Shown one piece after another: positions 13,683 through 19,880 of a DNA stretch of 25,214 nt. Position 1 is the first letter of the stretch, and every line of letters begins with the position of its first letter. The stretch is from an uncultured Clostridia bacterium (GTDB taxonomy: Bacteria; Bacillota; Clostridia; Oscillospirales; Oscillospiraceae). Where the stretch lies: the NCBI GenBank assembly GCA_937907715.1, contig CALERM010000217.1, positions 1 through 25,214 of the forward strand. Reading direction: 5' to 3'. Under the pieces are notes generated by a model, which was not told where the DNA came from, did not search any database, and saw only the letters and a list, made by a program, of their open reading frames with translations. The position numbers were made by a program, and so were the translations under genes.

Positions 13683-14594
13683 ATGGAAGAATTTTATCTT
13701 GCATCCAACGGCGCCGGACGCATGCACTGCGCGCTCTGGGAGCCGGAATGTGCGCCGCGTGCGGTGGTGCAGATCATCCACGGTATTGCCGAACATATCG
13801 GGCGGTATGATCATTTTGCGCGGTTTCTGACGCAGCGCGGCTTTGTTGTCTGCGCAGATGATCATATGGGACACGGGCTTTCCGTCGAAGCGGGCGGCAT
13901 CTACGGCTATTTTTCGGGCGGCTGGCTGTCTGCGGTGGCAGACGAGCGGACGCTCTATGAAGAGATGAAGCGGCGCTATCCGGCGCTGCCGTATCTGATG
14001 CTGGGGCACAGCATGGGCTCTTTTCTGCTGCGCACGTATCTGTATACGTATCCCGGCGAGCTTTCCGGCGCGATCATTTCCGGCACCGGCTGGCAGCCGG
14101 AGGCGGCGCTGCGCGCGGGGCTGGCGCTCTGCAGACTCGAACAGCTTCGTATCGGGGAAACCGGCTGCAGCAGGCTTCTCAAGGAGCTGATATTCGGCGC
14201 CTATAATAAGAAGTTCAAGCCCAACCGGACGCCGAACGACTGGATCTGCTCGGATCCTGCGGTCGTTGATGCGTATACGAACGATGAACTGTGCGGCTTC
14301 GACGCGACAGTTGGTCTGACGCGCGACATGCTGACGGGCATTTCGATGAACCAGAAGAAGGAGAATCTTGCGAAGATGGACAAGGCGCTTCCGGTGCTGT
14401 TCGTCTCCGGCATGCAGGACCCTGTCGGCGCGATGGGAGAAGGCGTGCTTGCCTGCATCGATGCGTTCAAGCGCGCAGGTCTCAAGAATGTGACCATCCG
14501 TCTGTATCCGGAAGGAAGGCATGAGATGCTCAACGAGGTCAACCGGACAGAGGTCTATGCAGACATTCTTTCGTGGCTCGAGCAGAGAATTTAA
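13683..14594 (+). CDS. Alpha/beta hydrolase, monoacylglycerol lipase/lysophospholipase-like
   Basis: The 303-residue protein has the serine-hydrolase layout of the Hydrolase_4 group: oxyanion region IIHGIAEH (31–38), DDHMGHG (59–65), nucleophile elbow GHSMGS (S110), acid in VSGMQDPVG (D246) and histidine in PEGRHEML (H280). Such enzymes cleave fatty-acyl esters of glycerol or lysophospholipids; the substrate is not predictable here. No signal peptide is visible, so it acts in the cytoplasm. AAAGGA lies about 8 bases before the ATG. A GC-rich hairpin follows the stop, making it a single-gene unit divergent from the miniprotein at 13600. Confidence 0.9.
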   Translation: MEEFYLASNGAGRMHCALWEPECAPRAVVQIIHGIAEHIGRYDHFARFLTQRGFVVCADDHMGHGLSVEAGGIYGYFSGGWLSAVADERTLYEEMKRRYPALPYLMLGHSMGSFLLRTYLYTYPGELSGAIISGTGWQPEAALRAGLALCRLEQLRIGETGCSRLLKELIFGAYNKKFKPNRTPNDWICSDPAVVDAYTNDELCGFDATVGLTRDMLTGISMNQKKENLAKMDKALPVLFVSGMQDPVGAMGEGVLACIDAFKRAGLKNVTIRLYPEGRHEMLNEVNRTEVYADILSWLEQRI

Positions 14595-14610
14595 GGGAAT
14601 AACGAGACAG

Positions 14611-14645
14611 CCTCCCGGAAAAATCTCCCGGGAGGTTGCATTTTG
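14611..14645 (+). terminator. Terminator after the alpha/beta hydrolase
   Basis: CCTCCCGG (14611–14618) pairs with CCGGGAGG (14628–14635) across a 9-base loop. TTGCATTTTG follows, an imperfect T-run. The trailing TTGCAT doubles as the -35 of the next promoter. Confidence 0.75.
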
Positions 14646-14664
14646 TCATTCTTTCTGCTATACT
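14636..14664 (+). promoter_or_regulatory. Promoter of the SLH–lysozyme gene
   Basis: TTGCAT (14636–14641), 17 bases, TATACT (14659–14664), with TGC just before the -10. The -35 abuts the preceding terminator stem. The leader would be about 55 bases, with SD AAAGGAG. Confidence 0.65.
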
Positions 14665-14725
14665 TGTATAAATTTTGTAATCACTCCGGGCAAACCCGGT
14701 TTCACTCAGAAAGGAGCGCACACAG

Positions 14726-16135
14726 ATGTCGAAACGATGGGCTCTTCGCCTGCTGCTTGCCGTTATGCTGCTTGCCGCCTTTTCTGCGGCAGCTTCCGCG
14801 GACGAGGGCGACGGCTGGTACGATGCGTCGCAGGAGGAATATTTCTGGCAGGACCAGCAGGAGAACGTCTTCCCGGACGTGACGATGGAGCACTGGTCGT
14901 ATGACGATGTGATGTATCTCTACCGCAACGGCATCATCGGCGGCTTCCCGGACGGCACGTTCCGTCCGGAGGAAACGGTCACAACCGGTCAGGCACTCAA
15001 AATGATCATTCTTGCCGCAGGCTATGCAGAGCCGGAGGCGGTTCAGAGCCATTGGGCGCGCGGCTACCTCAACTTTGCGCTGGAAGCGGGCATTCTGGAG
15101 CGCGGCGAAATCACTGATCTGGATGTCAGCATGAGCCGGCTTCTGACAGCGAAGGTCTCGGCGCGCGCGCTCGGCGTGACGCGGCAGGACGCGCAGCAGA
15201 AGTTTTCCGATACGAATGACGACAGCGTGCAGGCGCTCAGCGAAATTGGCATCATCGGCGGCTATCCGGACGGAACGTTCCGCCCGAACGGCTCTTTGAC
15301 CCGCGCGGAGCTCTCCGCCATTGTCAGTCGGATTTATGCCTATCGCTTAGAGATCAGCGGCGGCGGCTTGGACGAAAATCCGGAGGACCCGGAGGACCTA
15401 GATAGCGACGAGCCAATCGAACTGCGCACCACAGACGCGGGCGTCGAGTTCATCAAGGCGCGCGAGGGCTTCACCGCGAAGGCATACTGGGACTATCAGC
15501 AGTATTCCATCGGCTACGGCAGCTACTGCGAAAAAGACGAGTACCCCGACGGCATCACCGAAAAGCAGGCGGACAGGCTGCTTCGCAAGCGGCTGCAGGG
15601 ATTTGAAGAAAAGCTCGACGACTTCCTCGACAAAAACGGCATCCGACTGACAGATCAGGAGTATGACGCGCTGGTGTCGTTTACATACAACAACGGCGAC
15701 TACTGGATGCGCGAAAAGAGCCAGAGCAGGCTTGCTTCGCTTCTCATTTCCGGTAATTACAGCGTCAATGAATTTGCCTCGGCGTTTGGCATCTGGTGCC
15801 ATGTGACCGGCAGCTCCGGCACGGAAATTCACGATGGGCTGATCGAACGGCGGCTCAAGGAGCTGAAGCTCTTCTTCTACGGCGACTATGACGGCAGAAA
15901 CACCGACGGCTTCAGCTATGTCATCTTCCAGACCGAAAAGGGCTCTTTGGAGGTAGACGTCGCGGTCTACGAGACGGGCAGCTACTATGACCCGATGTTC
16001 GAGGCGAGCTGCGACGACGATGAATTTTTCGGCTGGGTTACAGACGACGGCGTGGTGATTGACGAGAACACGCGCGTGGAGGAAAATCTGACCCTGACGG
16101 CGCTCTGGCGCAGCGAGGCGGAGGGCTGGTTCTGA
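14726..16135 (+). CDS. Secreted S-layer-homology protein with GH24 (phage-T4-type) lysozyme domain
   Basis: The 469-residue protein has a signal peptide (about 1–25, cut after ASA) and three SLH repeats (about 49–100, 109–150, 160–206). Repeats 1 and 3 share IIGG(F/Y)PDGTFRP, and SLH repeats bind secondary wall polymer. An acidic linker (ENPEDPEDLDSDEP) and a GH24 lysozyme domain (about 238–388) follow. The likely catalytic residues are E247 in REGF, D256 in YWDY and S261 in SIGYG, the last in place of the usual threonine. A short beta domain like InlB/Flg_new repeats (FFGWVTDDG…TALW) closes the protein. It is predicted to sit on the wall and cut peptidoglycan at muramic acid. ATG 14726 follows AAAGGAG. 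No holin or other phage gene is nearby, so this looks like a host enzyme with a phage-type catalytic domain. Confidence 0.9.
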   Translation: MSKRWALRLLLAVMLLAAFSAAASADEGDGWYDASQEEYFWQDQQENVFPDVTMEHWSYDDVMYLYRNGIIGGFPDGTFRPEETVTTGQALKMIILAAGYAEPEAVQSHWARGYLNFALEAGILERGEITDLDVSMSRLLTAKVSARALGVTRQDAQQKFSDTNDDSVQALSEIGIIGGYPDGTFRPNGSLTRAELSAIVSRIYAYRLEISGGGLDENPEDPEDLDSDEPIELRTTDAGVEFIKAREGFTAKAYWDYQQYSIGYGSYCEKDEYPDGITEKQADRLLRKRLQGFEEKLDDFLDKNGIRLTDQEYDALVSFTYNNGDYWMREKSQSRLASLLISGNYSVNEFASAFGIWCHVTGSSGTEIHDGLIERRLKELKLFFYGDYDGRNTDGFSYVIFQTEKGSLEVDVAVYETGSYYDPMFEASCDDDEFFGWVTDDGVVIDENTRVEENLTLTALWRSEAEGWF

Positions 16136-16222
16136 AAAAAATTGACCAGGCGGCAAAGAGTCCTGATTATGGGACATACCATATGATATACTGTCACCAG
16201 AAAGCGAAGGGAGCTGTATGTG

Positions 16223-16336
16223 ATGGAATATCGGATGGAGTATGTCAGAGGTCATATTGAGGTTTATTCGGCAAGAGGCGAGTTCCTGTTTTCTGCCGAC
16301 ACGATGGCGGAAGCGGACGAGATGCTGGAGGAGTAA
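16223..16336 (+). CDS. 37-residue microprotein, conserved-looking, unknown function
   Basis: The short frame encodes MEYRMEYVRGHIEVYSARGE, FLFSADTMAEADEMLEE. It has two beta-like halves and an acidic helical end, with no membrane segment. AAGGGAG at 16206–16212 serves a GTG at 16220 or the ATG at 16223. The stop is one base before the ATG of the ArsC-like gene, and that gene's SD (GGAGGAG) lies inside the microprotein's last codons, so they are translated together. I recall similar 37–40-residue proteins in Clostridia but know no function. Its clean reading frame and coupling make it credible. Confidence 0.62.
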   Translation: MEYRMEYVRGHIEVYSARGEFLFSADTMAEADEMLEE

Positions 16337-16337
16337 G

Positions 16338-16679
16338 ATGAACATCCAGATTTTTGGAAAGAACAGGTGCTTCGACACGAAAAAAGCCGAGCGCTGGTTC
16401 AAGGAGCGCAGAATCAGATACCAGTCGGTCGATCTGCTGCGCTATGGCATGTCAGGCGGCGAGTTTGACAGCGTCCTGCGCGCCGTAGGCGGTATTGACA
16501 GGCTCATTGACTGGGATCAGAAGGCGCCGGAGATTGACCTTATGCGCTACATGGATGACAAAACGGCGAAGGAGGACAAGGTCTTCGACAATCCGAGGCT
16601 CATGAAAACGCCCGTCGTCCGCAACGGAAAGCAGGCGACTGTGGGCTACTGCCCGGAGATCTGGGAAACCTGGGCTTAG
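16338..16679 (+). CDS. ArsC/Spx-family thioredoxin-fold protein
   Basis: The 113-residue protein starts MNIQIFGKNRCFDTKKAERW. C11 begins the CxxxxKAexw motif of arsenate-reductase-like proteins, and LMKTPVVRNGKQATVGY (89–104) contains the conserved proline and arginine (R95). Only the single N-terminal cysteine of the motif is present, as in YffB-like and many ArsC proteins; the CxxC of Spx is absent. Known relatives reduce arsenate with glutathione/glutaredoxin or have unproven redox roles, and no arsenic genes are near, so arsenate reduction is not implied. It is coupled to the microprotein before it and ends 7 bases before a strong terminator. Confidence 0.85.
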   Translation: MNIQIFGKNRCFDTKKAERWFKERRIRYQSVDLLRYGMSGGEFDSVLRAVGGIDRLIDWDQKAPEIDLMRYMDDKTAKEDKVFDNPRLMKTPVVRNGKQATVGYCPEIWETWA

Positions 16680-16682
16680 AAT

Positions 16683-16720
16683 AAAAAGCTCCCCCCGGCA
16701 TAGCTGGGGGGAGCTTTTTT
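16683..16720. terminator. Strong bidirectional terminator
   Basis: AAAAAGCTCCCCCC and GGGGGGAGCTTTTTT form a stem of 10 pairs plus A–T extension around a 9-base loop. It ends the ArsC-like transcript, and in the other direction that of the minus-strand gene whose stop is at 16719. Confidence 0.93.
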
Positions 16721-16976
16721 ACTCTTTTGCCGTTTGATCCAGTTCGGTTCTGCCGATTTTGAAGTGGGCGTTCTTCGGAAGACCCTGCGCGATGGCAGGG
16801 AAGAAGTTTCCCGTGTCGGCGGTTCGCTGGATTTCATACGTGCCGTACTGATTGACCATGTCGAAGCAGTCCTCGGCGTTCCCAGGGAAATGGTTGACCA
16901 TTGGGGCAGCAGAGTAGGGGAAGGTTTTTGCCGGAGGCAGGTTGACAGGCTTTTTGGAAGATGGTTTCTGAGACAT
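16719..16976 (-). CDS. Small conserved-looking protein of unknown function
   Basis: The 85-residue product starts MSQKPSSKKPVNLPPAKTFP, a basic proline-rich head, followed by NHFPGNAEDCFDMVNQYGTY and EIQRTADTGNFFPAIAQGLP with a final KNAHFKIGRTELDQTAKE. No signal peptide or membrane span is seen, and there is only one cysteine. The ATG at 16976 follows GAGGTGA at good distance, and I prefer it to the in-frame start at 17003. The stop falls in the T-run of a bidirectional terminator, supporting a genuine single-gene unit. I do not know the family. The specific, non-repetitive sequence argues against a spurious frame. Confidence 0.7.
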   Translation of the reverse strand: MSQKPSSKKPVNLPPAKTFPYSAAPMVNHFPGNAEDCFDMVNQYGTYEIQRTADTGNFFPAIAQGLPKNAHFKIGRTELDQTAKE

Positions 16977-17104
16977 GCGCTTCACCTCGCGCTTAGTTTG
17001 CACAATGAAAGCACCGGTATGTCCGGTATTTTTTGAAAAATCGAAATTCTGCTCAATGCCCCCGGCAGCGGCTTTGCACGGAGTGGGTAACGCAAAATTA
17101 TTTC

Positions 17105-17177
17105 CGAAAGTTCCAAATTATTCTACAAGGATTTTTTCACATAATAATCAGAAAAGTTACAAAATTCTGAACTTTCG
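17105..17177. repeat. Inverted repeat upstream of the MMPL promoter
   Basis: Nine-base arms CGAAAGTTC and GAACTTTCG are exact complements separated by 55 AT-rich bases. They end about 20 bases before the predicted -35. They could be paired operator half sites or chance; no protein is known from sequence alone. Confidence 0.45.
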
Positions 17178-17196
17178 CTGAAATGGTTTTCTTTAC

Positions 17197-17225
17197 TTGT
17201 TTTTTGAGGCAGAACGTGGTATATT
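17197..17225 (+). promoter_or_regulatory. Predicted promoter of the MMPL–GLUG operon
   Basis: TTGTTT (17197–17202), 17 bases, TATATT (17220–17225). The -35 is weak, which fits a regulated promoter. The leader would be about 114 bases. Confidence 0.5.
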
Positions 17226-17345
17226 CCAGACTAAGATAAAGGCTTTTGCGGCGCGCTCTTTGCAAAGGGGAAAGAGTGGGTCGGCTGTTTGCGTGATGGA
17301 AACGTGGACGGCGTGGTTAAAAATCCATAGGAAGGAGTCTGGTGC

Positions 17346-19880
17346 ATGGCAAAGCAACCGAACAGCGTTTCGTCCGGCGGCGAGAGTTTTATGGTGAAGC
17401 TTGCGACGTTCATTGTGGACAAACGCAATCTGTTTTTCCTGATTACCATCATTCTGGTCATTTTCTCCATGTTCTCCCGCGGCTGGGTCGAGGTGGAGAA
17501 CGATCTGACGTTCTATCTGCCGGAGGATTCTGAGACGAAAAAGGCGCTGAACGTCATGGAAGGGGAGTTCACAACCTACGGTACGGCGGAGGTCATGGTG
17601 GCAAATATCTCCTATGCCGACGCGGAAAGCATGCTGGACGATCTCAAGGAAATCCGCGGCGTGCAGTCGATCAGCTTTGACGATACGACTGACCACTACA
17701 ACAATGCCTCGGCACTGTTCAGTATCACCTTTGACTACGACGAGACGGACGATGCATGCCTGGAATCGCTGGACAAGGTGAAGGAGTACTTATCCGGACA
17801 GGATGTCTACGTCAAGACGGATCTCGGAAACGCGCAGGCGGAAACCATTGAGCGCGAGATCAACATGATCATGGTCTATGTCGCAATTGTCATTGTGGCG
17901 GTGCTGCTGTTTACCTCCGAGACCTTCGGCGAGGTGCCGGTTCTGATTCTGACGTTCGGCGTAGGCTTGATCGTCAACCAGGGCACCAACTACCTGCTGG
18001 GCAAAATTTCATTTGTTTCAAACTCTGTCACGAGCATTCTGCAGTTGGGTCTTTCCATCGACTACGCGATTATCTTCTGTAACCGCTTTAAAGAAGAACA
18101 CAAGACGCTTCCCATTCGTGAGGCGGTCATTCTGGCACTCAGCAAGTCGATTCCGGAGATCGGCGCAAGCAGTCTTACCACAATTGGCGGTCTGGTTGCG
18201 ATGCTGTTCATGCAGTTCAAGCTCGGGCCAGACATGGCAATCTGCCTGATCAAGTCGATCGGCTTTGCGCTGCTTTCCGCGTTCGTCGTCATGCCGGGGC
18301 TTCTGATGCTCTTCGGTCCGCTGATTGACCGGACGGGGCACAAGAGCTTCGTGCCGAAGATTCCGTTTGTCGGCGCGTATGACTATGCCACGCGGCACAT
18401 CGTTCCGATTATTTTTGCCGTTGTGCTGTTTTTCGCCTTCCGGCTTTCCAACAACTGCCCGTATGCCTACGGCTACAGCGTTCTGACGCCCCCGAAGCTC
18501 AATGAGACGCAGATTGCCGAAAACATGATTGAGGACAATTTCTCAAGCAGCAACATGATGGCGCTCGTCGTTCCGAAGGGCGACTACGAAAAAGAGGCGC
18601 AGCTTCTCAAGGAGCTGGAAAGCTACGATGAGGTTGACTATACGATGGGCCTTGCAAATGTCGACGCGCTCGACGGCTACAAGCTTGCCGACAAGCTGAC
18701 GCCCCGGCAGTTTGCGGAGCTTGCGGGGCTGGATTATGAGGCGGCGCAGGTTGTCTATGCTGCCTATGCGGCAGAAAACGAAAACTACGGCGAGCTGGTC
18801 GGAAACATCGCGACCTACAAGGTACCACTCATTGACATGTTCCTGTATGTCTGCGACAAGGTCGACTCCGGCATTGTAACCCTCAGCGACGAGCAGACCG
18901 ACATGCTCCATGAGGCGCAGGTACAGATGCAGAGCGCAAAAAACCAGCTGCAGGGCGATACCTACAGCCGCATGCTCATTTATCTGACGCTTCCGGTGAG
19001 CGGCGACGAAACCTACAAATTTACCGACAAGATTCTGGAAATTGCCAGAAGCTATTATCCGGACGGGGATGTGTACTTAGCCGGCGATTCGACGAACGAG
19101 TATGACTTCGAAAAGTCCTTCGCAGTGGATAACACGGTTGTGAGCATCGTGTCGGTCCTGATCGTGCTGGTGGTGCTGCTGTTTACCTTCAACTCCGCCG
19201 GTATGCCGCTGCTGCTGATTCTTGTCATCGAGGGCAGTATCTGGATCAACTTCTCGTTCCCGACCATTTCGGGCAAATACCTCTTCTTCCTGGGCTACCT
19301 GATTGTCAGCTCGATTCAGATGGGCGCAAACATCGACTACGCCATCGTCATCGGCAGCCGCTATCAGGAACTGAAAGTCGGGATGCCCCGCCGGGAGGCG
19401 ATCATCGAGACGCTCAACTTTGCCTTCCCGACAATCATTACCTCCGGCTCGATTCTTGCAATCTCCGGTTTTTTGATCGGAAACCTCACATCCGAGCCGG
19501 TTATTGCCGGTATCGGCGAGAGTCTGGGACGCGGCACGGTGATTTCCATTTTCCTGGTTCTGTTCGTTCTGCCGCAGATCCTGCTGGTCGGCACCGCCTT
19601 CATCGACAAGACCTCGTTCTCCATGCCGGGCGTTGGCGTGGGCGAACACAAAGCACTCTCCGGCAAGGTCTTCGTCAACGGTATGGTCCGCGGGCAGATT
19701 CACGGCACGGTGCGCGGGCAGATCTGCGCGATGGTCGACGGCGACGTCGATTTGAACGTGATTTCCGGCTCTGCGGAGGATGATGCAGATTCTGCGCCGG
19801 ACGATACGCCTCCGGACGACGCGGCGAGCGCATCCGATGGTGCGCAGGATGCGGGAAAGGAGGCGCAGGAGCATGAATAA
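17346..19880 (+). CDS. MMPL/RND-superfamily membrane transporter with beta-repeat cytoplasmic tail
   Basis: The 844-residue protein has the duplicated RND layout. A first membrane helix (about 29–44) is followed by a large outside loop (about 46–175), a five-helix bundle (about 178–345) and a single helix near 355–372. A second outside loop (about 375–600) and a second bundle (about 600–765) complete it. Each bundle has the family's IDYA motif (GLSIDYAIIFCNRF with D239; GANIDYAIVIGSRY with D664), expected to relay protons. MMPL proteins export lipids or other hydrophobic compounds. After the last helix comes an extension (about 769–805) with VNGMVRGQIHGTVRGQICAM, a short repeated G-x-V/I pattern like bactofilin beta-helix rungs, then an Asp/Ala-rich acidic tail. 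SD GGAAGGAG precedes the ATG. The stop overlaps the next gene by 8 bases. Confidence 0.9.
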   Translation: MAKQPNSVSSGGESFMVKLATFIVDKRNLFFLITIILVIFSMFSRGWVEVENDLTFYLPEDSETKKALNVMEGEFTTYGTAEVMVANISYADAESMLDDLKEIRGVQSISFDDTTDHYNNASALFSITFDYDETDDACLESLDKVKEYLSGQDVYVKTDLGNAQAETIEREINMIMVYVAIVIVAVLLFTSETFGEVPVLILTFGVGLIVNQGTNYLLGKISFVSNSVTSILQLGLSIDYAIIFCNRFKEEHKTLPIREAVILALSKSIPEIGASSLTTIGGLVAMLFMQFKLGPDMAICLIKSIGFALLSAFVVMPGLLMLFGPLIDRTGHKSFVPKIPFVGAYDYATRHIVPIIFAVVLFFAFRLSNNCPYAYGYSVLTPPKLNETQIAENMIEDNFSSSNMMALVVPKGDYEKEAQLLKELESYDEVDYTMGLANVDALDGYKLADKLTPRQFAELAGLDYEAAQVVYAAYAAENENYGELVGNIATYKVPLIDMFLYVCDKVDSGIVTLSDEQTDMLHEAQVQMQSAKNQLQGDTYSRMLIYLTLPVSGDETYKFTDKILEIARSYYPDGDVYLAGDSTNEYDFEKSFAVDNTVVSIVSVLIVLVVLLFTFNSAGMPLLLILVIEGSIWINFSFPTISGKYLFFLGYLIVSSIQMGANIDYAIVIGSRYQELKVGMPRREAIIETLNFAFPTIITSGSILAISGFLIGNLTSEPVIAGIGESLGRGTVISIFLVLFVLPQILLVGTAFIDKTSFSMPGVGVGEHKALSGKVFVNGMVRGQIHGTVRGQICAMVDGDVDLNVISGSAEDDADSAPDDTPPDDAASASDGAQDAGKEAQEHE

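Larger units (their letters stand above)
16977..17345. other. Intergenic region between two divergent genes
   Basis: No gene is supported here. The left part up to about 17095 is mixed composition with a short ACCGG–TATGT–CCGGT hairpin and T-run (17013–17034). From about 17095 to 17230 the DNA turns AT-rich, unlike the rest of the window, and contains an inverted repeat CGAAAGTTC (17105–17113)/GAACTTTCG (17169–17177) and the transporter promoter. The remaining 110 bases are untranslated leader of the transporter gene, with SD GGAAGGAG at 17330. I found no clear sigma-A promoter for the minus-strand gene. Confidence 0.6.

Noticed and set aside
14726..16135. Remnant prophage, suggested by the lysozyme domain
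   Set aside because: No holin, integrase, capsid or tail gene nearby, and the domain is fused to SLH repeats with its own promoter, so a host gene is more likely.
16142..16192. Promoter-like boxes (TTGACC, TATGAT, TATACT) before the microprotein
   Set aside because: No pair of -35 and -10 boxes has acceptable spacing; start of this transcript remains open.
17013..17034. Hairpin ACCGG–TATGT–CCGGT followed by a T-run, looking like a terminator
   Set aside because: Only five base pairs, and no plus-strand gene ends upstream of it beyond the strong terminator at 16683–16720.
17197..17397. A 66-codon frame upstream of and overlapping the MMPL start
   Set aside because: It begins in the -35 box, has no SD, and overlaps the transporter gene out of frame.
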